From assembly GCA_019454045.1 (NCBI GenBank), contig SKCR01021146.1, forward strand, positions 1-64,000: DNA of 64,000 bases, in the 5' to 3' direction. Below are positions 12,401 to 25,349 of the stretch, in pieces. Numbering within the stretch: position 1 is the first letter of the stretch; the number at the start of each line of letters is the position of its first letter. The notes beneath the pieces were generated by a model. The model ran no database searches. It was not told the DNA's origin and worked only from the letters and a program-made list of their open reading frames with translations. The translations under genes and the position numbers were made by a program. This DNA comes from Zanthoxylum bungeanum (Eukaryota > Streptophyta > Magnoliopsida > Sapindales > Rutaceae).

Positions 12401-14935
12401 AAGAGAAGTAACAAATTCATGGATATAAATTTGTGCAGACAGAGCTTACTTCCTCCCAAGCAGCTTCAGCCTGGCGAAGATAAATTGTCAAAATGACACA
12501 TCCAGGCCTAATATAACTCTCTATGTCAGAAGGACTGTGAGATAACCAATTAAGAATCTGCAAATTCAAGAATTCTACATACATTTACTTGCTGAGATGG
12601 GAAGATCTAAAAGATTGCACTTAATGGAAGTCCTAAGTTTACCTGTGCTCGCAAGACAAGAGGAAAATCATTTGGTTCTTTCCCAAATAGCTTAAACACA
12701 ATTCGATCTGTACGGTTCTGAAATGGTTGAAGCAACAAAAATGTTGTATTTCAATTCAAACATTTGAGCAGCTTCATGAATAACGTACATTCTAGAAAAA
12801 AAAAATATACCTGAGCATCATTTGAACTAGAAGGCGACTGAGCTGATGCTGAATCTGAGTTCCCACTTGTCTGTGGTGGACTTAATTCTTGAGGGTCTTG
12901 TCGTACCCATGAAGGGCAATCAATGGAGCTAGTTCCCAAATTTGCAGGGACGGGTGATCTTTCTATATCTTCTGTGCCCTCATCAGAGTCAATATATACA
13001 TCATTAAGATCGAAATTATTCATTTTGATCCGCCCAGCATTATCATCTAGAAATTCTGCACCCCTAGCATCACAGGCCCGTGACACTTGCTGTGGCATCT
13101 CAGAGACAGTTGGAGTTAAATGTTGTCTAAATGGAGCAGGAGGGCGTTGACCATTTGCAAGGAAAGCTTGAACTACTTCTGAATTTCCAACAGAAATCTG
13201 ATCATTCAACATATCTTGATGTTCCTGCAACAGGCCAGAGATGCCTCTTCCCCGATTTTCACCAGCAGGGCCCACAATACTCCTTAGAAGATGAGACAGG
13301 ATATCCTGATCAGTTCTCTGGTCTGCTCTGCTAGCTACAATGCAAGGAAAAATTACTTTCCCATTTTAATGTTGCAGTTCTTTCTATAATTTCCAGGCAG
13401 CAAAAGGTAAGAGACCCAAAAAAATAATGTCATTTTGCACTTCTACTTCCTCCATCCCACCCCGCAAACAAAAAAATAAATAAATAAAAGGTAACTTGTT
13501 GTGGACATAAAAATTATTGACATAGTTTTTCGCAGAGAATAAGTTTGAAGAATCAGAATTCATATTGTTATCATTGTCTTTTGAAGGAAACACTAACATG
13601 CTAATGCATGATCTATCTCATTATACTGGGTAATAAAGTGCACCGTAGGCAGAGTAGAAAATTAAACAATCAAACTACAATAAAACCTCCAATCAGAGCA
13701 TGCTATGGACAACTCCTCTCATCATTTTGAGGATCAAAGAAACATTTATGCTTCATTCACATACATTGAGTACAGGAAACTCATCTCTTCATTTTCATAA
13801 ACTGTTCCTATCTTTGCCAGTGTGACAACAAATGTTTATCTCAATGTATCCCCACAAGGTTAAAGACAAAGATGCTGAAGCAGAAATCACCAACCGTGAA
13901 ATGCATAGCATAATGAGAAATTCAAGGTAGAAACAAGTGAGAAACCAAGAAAGCTCAAGAATCTTATATAGAACTAAGCTTTGAAATCATCGTGGAGAAA
14001 AAAAATACTTACAATGCATATTAGAAAGTATTCTCAAGAGACTTATCAACAAATAACCGGTAGTCTGATCATCATTAAGTGAACTTCCACTACCAACAGC
14101 ATCAGGATTAGTTTTTCTCCTCCGTTTATTATGGCCAGCCAAACGTCTGCGACAACTTCTTTTCCCCTCATCAAACTCTTGAAGGGCATGAAACCTGCCA
14201 CAAAGTTGAATAAAATGTCATCTAGTGATGTAAGCAAAAGTATCAATAGCCATCAGCAGCTTAAGTAAATTCCTTATATTAACAGGACATAAATCAAAAG
14301 CACATTTAAATCCATGGTTGCACAAAGAACCCACAAAAAAGCTCTCACCTACTACATTGTTGACAAAACCGCTGCATCACATTTCCTACAAGCGCCCTAG
14401 TAGCCTTGGAGTGCATCTCACATACCTTATGCCGCCTATGATAATCCTTGCCATTGCTTAGATCAGCCCCACAGTCCTCCACCTGACAAACTGCACGACT
14501 TGAAGAACCTCCACCAAACTTAGTCTTCTTTCCACTAGTTCCTGCAGAATTTCCCACCTCCCTCTCACCAAGCAGATGGACATTCGCACCAAGCTCCAAA
14601 GTAAGTCCACCTGCCACCCCCTCATATGAATTATGATCTTCAACTACAACAGCCCTCCTTTTCTTCTCCAATTCCCTCTTTCCCTTCTCAAATCCTAAAT
14701 TCACTTCATCAGAACATGACAAGGAACTATTTGATGAATTTTCAGCCGCAAGTGGGAAACACTGCCAGTCTATTTTTTCATTAGGCGCCGGATTCAATTG
14801 GCTGGCAACGAAAAGATCACCATCCCATTTCCAATCATTCAAGTCCCACTCTAGTGTTCTTTTACCAACTGCCCGAAAATCCATAGAATTCATATCATAA
14901 AAATGATGAGCTTCACCTCTAAATCTAGTCTCCAT
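9485..14935 (-). CDS. SPL1: SQUAMOSA promoter-binding-like protein, SPL1/SPL12 clade
   Basis: This is a plant-specific nuclear transcription factor that binds GTAC-core sites through the SBP domain. I assembled ten exons with GT-AG junctions (minus strand, in order): 14935-14349, 14194-14013, 13334-12811, 12717-12643, 12557-12450, 12318-12201, 12074-11933, 11820-11673, 11203-10568, 9928-9485. They sum to 2964 nt, in frame, 987 residues, close to Arabidopsis SPL1 and SPL12. The start is supported by the clade-typical N-terminus with [16 protein letters not shown]. The SBP domain (about 149-224) has VCQVEDC, the CxxH pairs, FCQQCSRFH and the KRRRK nuclear signal. The intron inside QQCSR/FH is the usual SBP position. 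An ankyrin-like region (exon 9, GLTPLHIAA) and a hydrophobic C-terminal segment (about 947-964) mark the long SPL1/12/14-type proteins. No miR156 target was seen, as expected for this clade. Small exon shifts are possible. Confidence 0.93.
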
Positions 14936-15420
14936 TGATCAAACCCACCCAGATAATACAAAATAAAATATCCAAATCTAGCAATTCAGCTCAGTATAAA
15001 TAAAAAATCAGTACTAACCCCCGAGAATTGCACCTGATATCAGTCTCAGTTCAGAGCTTAAAACCACCCAAAAAATGAAACTCCAAACTTTTTATCTAAT
15101 CAGCTTCACTTCTTCCCCAAAAGTCCAAAAATAGTACACCAACACATCCATGATTCCAATTAAGAGCAATCCACATACCAATAAATTAAAAATTTACCAA
15201 CAATCCCGTCAAAATCAGCAAATAAACCTTCCTAGACATCGAACTTGAAGCTCAAACACATTGAGCTCTTCACATATCATCCAAAATCAATAACTTTATT
15301 AGATAAAAAAAAAAATATATGAATATTTGAACAGAAATAACAGAACTTGCCGGGACGTTAACTAACGGCGGAGTCACCGGAAAGTGGCACGGATGGCGAG
15401 ACAATTGGAGGAAATTTTAG
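14936..15420 (-). promoter_or_regulatory. SPL 5' UTR and probable start region
   Basis: This is non-coding sequence upstream of the SPL start codon. A GC-richer patch at 15345-15400 (minus strand: CCGGTGACTCCGCC) is typical of a 5' UTR. A 5' UTR intron running from about 15340 to 15035 is possible (minus strand TATCAG acceptor-like word near 15030), but I cannot prove it. Upstream, at 15440-15560, are poly-A/T tracts. Confidence 0.35.
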
Positions 15421-17899
15421 GACGATGATGATGGTGATGTGAACGTGTTTTTTTTTTGTTTTTTGTTTTTTTTATTTTTTATTTTTTATTGTTGTGCTAT
15501 TTGCATTTCATTTCCTTTCATTTTTTTGGTTATTTGATTTGAAAAAAAAAAAAAAAAGTTAATGTTATTGCAATTTCCCCGTAATGTTGGCCATGTAAAA
15601 TAGTCGAAGGAATATTAATATTTTTATATATTTATTTTTGTGATAAAATAATTAATAATTAATATTGTTATTAATTTATTAAAATAAATAAAATTATAAA
15701 TTTTAATATTAATTACTAAGGAAAAATTAATTAACTATACATGAAAAAACAGTTAAATAATAATGATAAATAAATTTCGTGTGTCTAAAACCCAACACCG
15801 ACATAGAAAAGCCTTCTCAAAGAATAATCTATATAGGGATTCTCGTGAATTGAGCTCGAGCCTACACTATACCCAAAATCGATAGTCGCATCCTAATATG
15901 ACTTTATTCATATGCATTCATCACTTTATTTAGTATAAAATTAAATGTGGAAAGTATTTAAATGCAATTAGACTAATGTATAATTATAATAAATTTAATA
16001 AAATAATTTTATATATAAATATTATTTTTTATATTCTATTTTAATAGATTAATAATGGTGTAAGAATATTAATTGTTTTTTTTATCACAAAGTAAATATG
16101 TAAAAGTATTAATATTTTTTTGACTTTTAACTTAAGGAGGTGTTAGAATATTATAAAAACAGTAGGGGTAAATAGTAAATTGCTTAAACATTGGGGGTGG
16201 CATTCTCCCTTATAGCTATTTATACTAAGATGATAATTTAGTCGGATATTTTGGATATCGGTACTATCTGATCAAGAAAATTATATTTGATATTCGAAGT
16301 TTAATAGATAATGGTTATGTTTCGGTTTTAAATTGATTCAAAGCTTGCAAGGGACTAATTTTAAAACATTTGATGTTACCTCTCGTTTTAAATGTGTCTA
16401 ATTTAACTAAAATTCTGACTATGTCACTGTCTTAGCGTATGAGAGAGGAGAAAGAATAAAATATATGTAGTAAGCAATTGTGTGTAGAGATGACAATTGA
16501 GATGAATATTTTGGATATCCGCTAATATCTGTCCAATAAAATATATGATATCCATAATTTAATAGATAGTGGATATGTTACAGATATGAAAGTAAGTATT
16601 CACGATAGATATTGGATGGTTGTATATAATAATTTTAGATATATGATATTCAATATTCATCCAATAATGAAAGAATAATGTAAACTTATTATAAACACAC
16701 ATGAGTATGCCTCTTCATGCATTTTGGTTTTTAGATATTCTTTTTGGTGATTAATATCTATTTCATAATATTTACTAGAAATTGGAATCTACTGTCTTTG
16801 TTTGGTTAAGGGACATTTGAAGATTCTGTTGATATATTGTCTTCCATCAAAACATGACATGTGTAATTTGTTTTTATTGAATAGTTGGTTTTTTGGTTAA
16901 TTGTATCTCTTTATGTATAAATTATATTGCAATTGATATTTGAAAATGAGTTAAAATAATTTTGTATTGCATTGTTAGATTTGTATCAAATGTATTAGTT
17001 AATTTCTAATTTTATGGATACTTTGGACGGATATAGATAATCGTATTAATGGATAAATACAGATGTGGATATCATTCTCAAAAATTTATTTCATATGGAT
17101 AGGTTGTGGATATGAGATTTCTTGGGATATCCCAAAAATTGAAGATATCTTGTCATCTAAAATTGTGGCAAAAATTATGGCTAAATTTTTTTTTATAAAA
17201 AAAATGTTAAAATGGTAAATTTGACAAAGAAGGGCATTTTTTGAGAATTTTAGAGGGCCGATATCAAAACAAGAACAGTCCTTATACTTACTTGGATTGG
17301 GCCGTGACGGCGGCTTGGTATAATTTCCACCGTTTTGGCGTTTTCCAAAAGTTTAATAAAAGGGGTGTTATTTGACCCCTGATTTTTTATCTCACTAGCC
17401 AGCCCCCTGTTATTATTTATCTTTAATTGAAATTGCCGAAATAGACATTAAAAAATTTTAAATTTTCTAATATATTTTCAATAATATATAACAGCTTCTC
17501 TCTAAAAATTACGCACTTATTTCATAAATCTCTTTACAAACATTTCATTATCAAAGAAAGAGATGAATTTTATTGAGTTATTGTAGATATTGTTATTATT
17601 TGATTTATTTAACAATAAATAGTTGGTGAAATGAGATAAAACGAAACAATTGAAGAATTTGATTTAACAAAATTATTAAAAATAAAAATTGTGGTGAAGT
17701 CTCTCGAAATTTTCAATCGTCACTTGATTTTTTTTTTTTTTTTGGGAGCATGGGTTTCCTGTTAATTCTTTGCAATTTGAGTTCGGGAGAAAAAACGTTA
17801 GGGGGACCAAGACAACTATAAAAATATGTTGTCTAATAAGGGTAATTATGGAATTAAGTGGGAGATATTAAAAGATTTGAATAATTTTATATATGTTAA

Positions 17900-17952
<53 letters not shown>

Positions 17953-18949
17953 ATATTTGGAGGCCAAATACCTCCACTCAATGGGAAATTATCTACTTCG
18001 TTAAACACTTTTTATCTTTATCATTTTTTTCCCTCAAAATTTTCAGAAAGGAAAATTATCATTTCCTACCTAATAAGTAGTTTAAGTATCGTTTTCCACG
18101 AAAATTTTACATTCATTCTTTTTTTCATCTATAATTTAAAAAAATTTCACATTTTGACTTAAAGTGAAAATTGTTCACTTTTCTATATAATAAAGTAGAA
18201 AATTATCTGTTTTTTCACTCGTAAAAGTGAAAAATTAAACACATTTGAAACTTCAGATGAAAAGAAGAATAATTTCAAAGTTTTCCTGAAAAACGATACG
18301 GAAAAATGATGATTTTTTTTTTTTAGAAAATATATTAATTTTCACCTTTTTGATATAGAAAATGACAAATTTTTACAAGTGTTTAACCAAATATATATAT
18401 ATAATTTAATAATTTTGTTTGGAAAATTATACATTTTGATGACATTGAGTGAAAAATTAATAACTGAAAAAGGCTTCACACAATTTCTCAGTGGAAAATT
18501 GATTTTCCTTAATAAAAATAACAGCGAGTAAAATGAATACGAAAAAGTCATGGAACTTTCTGCGCTCACATAAGCGACTATGGAATTTTCCTGGAAAGGA
18601 AGTTTACCAGATTGCTTCACATCAAATCAAAATTAAATTGTAGCGAAACTTCTGTATAATATTGACTAATTAAACGGTCAGTTGCTTTTGACTTTACCGT
18701 ACTACAACCAATGAAACATTGACACGTAATCGATTTCGGTGGACTGCAATCCGTACAATTATTCTTTCAATCAAAAAATCATCAAAATAAGAACAGAGAG
18801 AGTCAAGTCAAGTCTGACAACTGAAGCCAAACAAGAAATGAAATTAATTAAAAACAATAAATACAACAATTTAAATTTATTTATAGTCTATTTAAATAGT
18901 TCCTGAATTCATGAACTGAACGAAGACAGCAGCAAAACAAAAGTCTCAA
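15421..18949. other. AT-rich intergenic region between divergent genes
   Basis: No gene is supported here. Visible items: poly-T/A tracts (15450-15560); a loosely repeated block 'ATATTTTGGATATC ... TTTAATAGATA.TGG' at 16243-16320, 16508-16580 and again, weaker, near 17040-17150, which suggests an old dispersed or tandem repeat; and a (TA)n microsatellite at 17908-17957. Short open frames around 17.8-18.6 kb come from the microsatellite and low complexity. Confidence 0.4.
17908..17957. repeat. (TA)n microsatellite
   Basis: This is a run of roughly 25 TA dinucleotides with one interruption, visible directly in the sequence. It lies about 1.9 kb upstream of the kinase start codon. Confidence 0.95.
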
Positions 18950-19868
18950 GAGTCCTTTTTACGTTTTTATTCATCCTGCGCACCCCCGTCGCCTTATCCT
19001 GCGCACCTCTCGCCGGCTCCATAGATCTCCAATTTACACACTCGCTCACTCTATTCATAGTGATTCATTCAGAGCCTCCAGTTGTATCGCCAGCTAAGTT
19101 TCATGTACGGATTCATCAGCTGAACTTTTTTTTTTGTTTTTTTACTTTTTCTTTTGTTAATATTTGAACAACATTCATGCGATCAATCTGATACTAAGGA
19201 AAATTTGAAGCTCAAATGTTAGAAGTAAAATTTTATTATTTATTTATTCGAGAGGCTGTAATTGAATTATGTTACTACTGTATTTGCGATTTGCCTGGTG
19301 AATTTTGAATATAATTTGATTGAATATGCTTTATTTGGTTGCTTGATCTACAATTTTGGTAGCTTAATTGGATTGATTGAGCTGTGGCTTGTTACTGTGG
19401 ACGGTTATCTAGAATACAATTAATTTTATGTAATTCACAATTACTGTGGTACGGTACGTCTACTGATATGTATTCTCAGAACCTGTTTACGAATGTTGCA
19501 CATACTTAGGCGTAGATTGAATGTCATTACCAGTGTGTGTGTATTATGAGCATACATGGTGTGTTTGGATGTTCCATAAACTTTTATATCTGAGAATGCA
19601 GTTGGTAATGAACTTTTAGCCATTGACCAATTAATTTCAGAAAATTGAAATGGTGGAAATCCTTTGAATTCGATATAATGATATACGCTCGTGGATAGGA
19701 TGATACATCCCGATCTTTGATTATAGAATGGTTGAATATTTTTGTTAGAAATTGTTTAATGATCATCATCTAGATATCTACATCTTCAAATTGTCTTTTC
19801 ATCTTTTTTTAAATAAACTAAATTGAAAATTCTGGAATCAGAAAGCGGCAGTATTGAGGCATTGAATC
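18950..19868 (+). promoter_or_regulatory. PTI1-like gene 5' UTR and leader intron (probable)
   Basis: A C/T-rich leader-like block (18965-19090, with CCTGCGCACC twice) is followed by about 750 bp of T-rich intron-like sequence. An acceptor-like GCGGCAG at 19848-19854 comes 14 bp before the start codon. A leader intron in this position would fit, but the transcription start and donor site are inferred. The last 280 bp (about 19588-19868), together with the start of exon 1, were duplicated into intron 4 (21740-22099). Confidence 0.45.
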
Positions 19869-22800
19869 ATGAGTTGCTTCGGCTGTTGTGAAGAAGATGA
19901 TATGCATAAGGCTGCAGACAGTGGCAATGCATACATGGTTAAAAGTTCAGCAGGTAATCCTTTCCCCCTGATTACTTGGATGATGATATATCAAGGCTAT
20001 TTCATGTTGTTTTTATGATTCTTTTTTGTATTTTTTTACCTTTGCAATCTGATTTTATATAATCTCTGTTTAATTTCAATGTTAGGAACTGATGGTGGCT
20101 ATCATGCATCTGAAGCAGCACCTAAGGGTGCTCAAGCCGTGAAAGTCCAGCCCATTGAAGTCCCTGCTATTTCAGTTGATGAACTGAAGGAAATTACAGA
20201 TAATTTTGGCACTTCTGCTTTGATTGGGGAAGGTTCATATGGAAGAGTATATTATGGGGTTCTTAAAAGTAAACAGGCTGCAGCAATAAAAAAGTTAGAT
20301 GCCAGCAAACAACTTGATGAGGAGTTTTTAGCACAGGTTTAGATGGCAACTGTAAACGTTTCTATTTACTTAATAGTGGTGGCATTGTGTTATATGTTCA
20401 GATTTGCGCATCAACTGATATAAAAATTTACAGGTTTCCATGGTATCAAGATTGAAGCATGAAAACTTTGTTCAATTGCTCGGTTATTGTGTTGATGGAA
20501 CTTCCCGTGTGCTTGCCTATGAGTTTGCATCTAATGGATCTCTTCATGATATTCTTCATGGTATGTGTAATGATGCTTTGAATTCTCAAGCTGAGAGGAT
20601 ATTATACATGTGATGTTCCGAGCTGCAATAATGGTTGATTCTCTGGGTAACTTGACATGGTTATCTGTTTATAAAGAAAATAAAAACACCGGTATGCTTA
20701 AAATAAGGAATCTCCTAGTTCCGCCTCACAATTCAGTATTTGATATAGCTCAGCCCTATTGAATACAGATGATTGCCATGTTAATTATATGTCTTCATGT
20801 TTCTCATTTGGGTGCATTATGTTGTGACCTTGCAAATTTTATTTTAATGTTTGGTTATTGTATGATTGGACTTGCAAATCCCACTTGGACTTGGTGGCAT
20901 GTGATTTGCAGGGTACTTGTTATGACGTGCAAATTCTGACTTGAAAAAACAACTTTCAGCTGAAAGTCTGAAACGTTTTATTACTTGCTGATTGTTAATC
21001 AGTGTTGTCTGTGCGATTGCGGATGTAGTTTTTACTAGCCAAATTAATTTATAGTGCTTAAACGACTGTGTGATAATTCCTTCACCTACCTCTTCCACCC
21101 ATAGGCTTAGTCCTCCAGTAAAAACAAAGAAGAAATGGTTATTGAATTATTGATATGACTTATTTATTGTTTAATTCAGGGAGGAAAGGTGTCAAAGGAG
21201 CTCAGCCTGGTCCTGTCCTGTCATGGAAACAGCGAGTAAAGCTTGCTGTAGGAGCTGCGAAAGGGCTTGAATACTTGCATGAAAAGGCAGATCCTCGTAT
21301 TATTCATCGCGATATTAAGTCCAGCAATGTTCTAATTTTTGATGATGATGTAGCGAAGATTGCTGACTTTGATTTATCTAATCAAGCTCCTGATATGGCA
21401 GCACGGCTTCATTCCACTCGTGTTCTTGGAACTTTTGGTTATCACGCTCCCGAGTAAGCTATATATATATGTTTGTGTGTGTGTGTAAAGAAATAAGACG
21501 ATTTTATATTTATGATTATGTGGAACTGAGGAAGCATAACAGTTAAATATAGAAACTAAATATACTAATAATCATTAGGATTACATAATCATATCTTAAT
21601 TATTATGTAACAATATCTTAGAAATCTGTAGAATCATAATCATATCTTTGGATTATTATGGTTATGATTCTAACAATATCTGATGGATTCTAACACTCCC
21701 CCTCAATGTTGGTGAAGATGTGGTTTGGCTCCAAACATATGAGAATGCAGTTGCTAATGCACTTTTAGCCATTGACCAATTGATTTCAGAAAATTGAAAT
21801 GATGGGAATCCTTTGAATTTAAAAATTCGATATTATGATATACGATCGTGGATAGGATGATACATCCCGATCGTTGATTATAGAATGGTTGAATATTTTT
21901 GAATGTTTTTGTTAGAAATTGTTTAATGATCATCATCTAGATATCTACATCTTCAAATTGTCTTTTCAGCCTTTTTTAAATAAACTAAATTGAAAATTCT
22001 GGAATCAGAAAGCGGCAGTATTGAGGCATTAAATCATGAGTTGCTTCGGCTGTTGTGAAGAAGATGATATGCATGAAGCTGCAGACAGTGGCAATGCACA
22101 TTGTCAATAATTATAAGCATACGTATCATATGCACCAAGTTTGTTACAAATGAAACCAGTACATGAACCACAAAGAGATTTGGGTGTTTTAACACTGCTG
22201 GAGAAAAGCTGGCATGTGGCTTCCATATTATGTTTATGTTATATTAGAGATTCCTTTTTTTTTTTTTTTCTAAAAAAAAAAAAACAGAAATTTATTAGAG
22301 AATCTCATGGTATTGGCTCTCTGAGTTTTCATTGAACAACTATATTATGAATGAACCTAACAGATACTAATGCTCCATTTGATTGCCAGGAAGTTCAGAG
22401 AAGAAATACAGAACTTGAATTTTACCTTTGTAAAACCAAATTAAATGTGTATTTTATTGGTTTATTGTCCACTGTAACCTTGTGGCTCAAACTGAGCAAG
22501 TGTAATCTACTAAAAGATTCTTGGTTCAATAATATTTAGAGAATTTATACCATGATCTCGATAACATTAATTATTTGGTTCTTGTGGTTTCAGATATGCG
22601 ATGACTGGACAGTTGAATGCTAAGAGTGATGTATACAGCTTTGGTGTTGTTTTGCTTGAGCTTCTGACAGGTCGAAAACCTGTTGATCATACACTACCTC
22701 GTGGACAGCAGAGTCTAGTGACATGGGTACTAAATTTTTATGCTGTTTTATGTTTTCGTTTCTATCAAATGCTACGACTCGAAGCTACTAAGACGCATTA

Positions 22801-23177
22801 CTATTTTCTGTTTGTTTTCTAAGAAAATGAAAACCCTGATGTCACTGGGATATTTTTTTGACTATATGCTAGGCCACACCAAAACTTAGTGAAGACAAGG
22901 TTAAGCAATGTGTTGATGCAAGACTAGGTGGGGATTACCCTCCCAAGGCAGTTGCAAAGGTACTTGGTTCTGCTTTTTATTCCACTTTTGCAGTTGAAGA
23001 TGAACGAGAAATAATTTATGCGGGTTTTGTTTCGACTGATTACAGATGGCTGCAGTTGCTGCTCTGTGTGTCCAATATGAAGCTGATTTCCGTCCAAATA
23101 TGAGCATTGTTGTCAAAGCCCTCCAGCCCCTGCTAAATGCACGCCATGGACCTGCTGGTGAAACAGCAAGCTCATGA
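19869..23177 (+). CDS. PTI1: PTI1-like receptor-like cytoplasmic Ser/Thr kinase
   Basis: This is a cytoplasmic kinase of the Pto-interacting protein 1 family (RLCK VIII); relatives act downstream of OXI1/AGC kinases and in immune or oxidative signalling. Seven exons join cleanly with GT-AG: 19869-19953, 20086-20336, 20434-20560, 21180-21453, 22594-22726, 22873-22959, 23046-23177. They total 1089 nt, 362 residues, the usual family length. The N-terminal MSCFGCC has cysteines suited to S-acylation and membrane attachment. The P-loop [11 protein letters not shown] is at 76-86, the ATP-binding Lys at 97 (AIKKLD) and HRDIKSSN at 197-204 with Asp199. The metal-binding motif is DFD (217-219) rather than DFG, which is normal in this family. 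The activation segment ends [14 protein letters not shown]. The reading frame is intact. Intron 4 (21454-22593) is enlarged by inserted sequence. Confidence 0.95.
21536..21739 (-). mobile_element. Copia remnant: LTR piece and polypurine tract
   Basis: On the minus strand, TTGAGGGGGAG (21706-21696) is followed directly by TGTTAGAATCC, the classic arrangement of a Ty1/copia polypurine tract and the start of a 3' LTR. The following 150 bp contain repeats of 'CATAATCATATCTT' type and would be the LTR. No second LTR or coding domain is present, so this is a truncated scrap in intron 4 of the kinase gene. Confidence 0.5.
21740..22099 (+). pseudogene. Duplicated leader-intron end plus partial exon 1 of PTI1 in intron 4
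   Basis: This is a near-identical copy of 19588-19931. It contains the last part of the leader intron, the GCGGCAG acceptor-like site, the start codon context and the first 60 or so coding bases of PTI1 ([13 protein letters not shown], then E instead of K). It stops before the exon 1 donor site. Because it keeps intron sequence, it arose by DNA duplication and not from an mRNA. It lies in the same orientation as the gene, between exons 4 and 5, and just after the copia remnant. Confidence 0.9.
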
Positions 23178-24661
23178 CTCTCTGTCTCTCTCTCTCTCTT
23201 TGCAGCAAAAAAACAAAAAACAAAAAAAACAAAAAACAAAAAAGAAGAGATTGTTTAGGGGTGGTGGTAGATTAATTCATCAAGGTTCGATGTGCTTCCA
23301 TTATTATACACACTATTATTTTTGTTCATAATGTATTGATTGCTTCTGGCTCCCTAGTGTTTTCAGTTTCACTATCTTTATACTTGGCTTCAAATTCAAA
23401 TTCAGATTCCGTTTAATGACAGGCATCTAAACTTCAATTTATCCGTAGTTAATCGCTGTTTAATCATAAATCGCTATTCATCCAATCGATTTTGACCGTT
23501 TTAATCGATTATTTCCGATTTATCAAAAATCGTCCGATTTCAATTTTTATCTATTTTTAGTTTTTCAATATTTTTTTTTTGGAGTTTTAATTGATGATTT
23601 GTGTGAAAAAAGAAAATGATTATGTTAGAAACAATGAAAAAAGTGAGAATATGTTTCAATTTAAAAGAACTATTATCGGAATAATAACATCAATATCCAT
23701 AATTTATTATATTTTTCTTAATAAAGGATAATTTGTCTAATGGTATCGAAATGTTCTCGATTCACATTAACTTAACTAACGATTTTTAGATTATTTAGTA
23801 TTTCAAGATTATAAATGAATAATTTTAATGATTTTTGAAAGATCTTAAGATATGTTTTTTTTTTCAATCATATGAAATATCAATTTTACCCTTTCTTAAT
23901 TAATTTCTGATTAATCACCGACTATTTCCGATTATTCGCAAATCACTCATATAGTAATTTTGTTATTGTTTTTGATTAAACTGATCAATTTTTTCACCAT
24001 TCTAATATTTCTTGGGAATATAACATCTACACCCCAAAATTTAATGAAACGGATATTTACACCCCCTATAATTTGGAAAAGGACATTTTGACCCATATCA
24101 GTTAATTTTGACTAGTAATTTAACTATTTGACTAACTTTAACCTGTACAACGACAATTATACGGAAATTACTCCTCCCCTCCCTGCCACTCACCCCCTTT
24201 GTCTCCTTGTAAAAAGACCACAATATCCCTCTCTTTTTAGTTTATCACTCCTTCACTGTTGTCAACTATAACCTCAATTTACTTAATTTATTAATCGTTT
24301 TAATCACTTATTTTATACGACAATACATGTTGACAACTATAATCACTTTGTTTGCTATATATGTTTTTTTAATTTTCTAATTAATTTTTTTTTCCATGTT
24401 TCAATTTTTTACCTCAGCCATTGAAGAGCAAACAAAGGCATAGATTTGATGAACGTGGAATAAAAATTAATGAAAATTTTAATTTATAAATAAGATAATT
24501 TTAATTTTTCTTTTTAAAATAATATATTATATTTTTTACATCATTTTTTTTATACATAAGTGATTAACACTACTTAAATATATAAAAAATTATGATATAT
24601 TTAGTTTATTAGGAAATGGAATTTTGGAGAAAGAAAATGGACATTTAAGAAATTTTAGGGG
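23178..24661. other. PTI1 3' UTR and AT-rich intergenic sequence
   Basis: A CT-repeat (23178-23202) and a CAAAAAA-rich stretch (23205-23245) begin the 3' UTR. Beyond it is non-coding sequence with repeated 'CGATTTT..CCGATT' words (23460-23540, 23905-23945) and an 'ACACCCC.AAATTTAATG' motif pair (24028-24075). These look like fragments of dispersed repeats. No gene is seen. Confidence 0.4.
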
Positions 24662-24666
24662 AGACA
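24662..24666 (+). repeat. Target-site duplication AGACA, left copy
   Basis: AGACA here matches 31002-31006 exactly and brackets the plus-strand copia element. Confidence 0.85.
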
Positions 24667-25263
24667 AGTTGTAAATTCTTCTAATATTCAAATATTTTGT
24701 GTTGGATGGAGGAGAGACATGTCATTTGGATGGTACCCCTTAGAGACATGTCCTCCGTTTGTGTGTTACATGGTCCTATGCTCAAGGGATGCATAGGAGG
24801 GGTGCAACCCTTTGAAGGGTTGCACTCTAACCCAAAGGGTAACCTTGAGGCACCCTTCCATGCTTATAAAAGGAAGCCATTATGTTCCTTTAAAAACAAA
24901 CAAATGAAATCCGAATTTCATCCTATAAGTGAGAGTCTGAATTGCTTTCTTGAGTCAGAGAGTATTCCACCATATTCCAAGTTCAAGATCTTGTTAAGGT
25001 GTACCCCTTGAACAAGAGGAATCCGGGTTATCCTAGGAGAACGTTAGCCGCAAATTCGTAGAGCACCGAGACGGGGCTGATAAGTTCTTAAGGACAGAGA
25101 TTAATCTCGATCCGGACTACTGTTTTTCAACTTTATATCAAGGTTTTTCTTATTCTCAAGTTTTTAAGGTTTTCTAGGGTTTATACATGTTAGATCCAAT
25201 TTTCTGGTTTGATTTGTTTGTTTGCATGTTGATTTATTGTTTAATGACACTATTTGGCTTACA
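24667..25263 (+). repeat. 5' LTR of copia element 1 (597 bp)
   Basis: The LTR ends in TTACA. Its first base is A where the 3' LTR has T, so the terminal TG has decayed. It carries a 147-bp segment (about 24680-24826) missing from the 3' LTR. The TATAAAA at 24865 is a good promoter candidate, present in both LTRs. Confidence 0.88.
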
Positions 25264-25349
25264 ATCTTAAGAACTTATCAGCTAGTGTTGTTAAATAGTA
25301 AATCGCATGCGTAGTTAAGAAAATTTATGGAAAAAAATATAGATTGTGC

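Noticed and set aside
17826..18162. Tyr/Ile-rich open frames around 17.9 kb
   Set aside because: They are the direct translation of a (TA)n microsatellite and AT-rich flanks.
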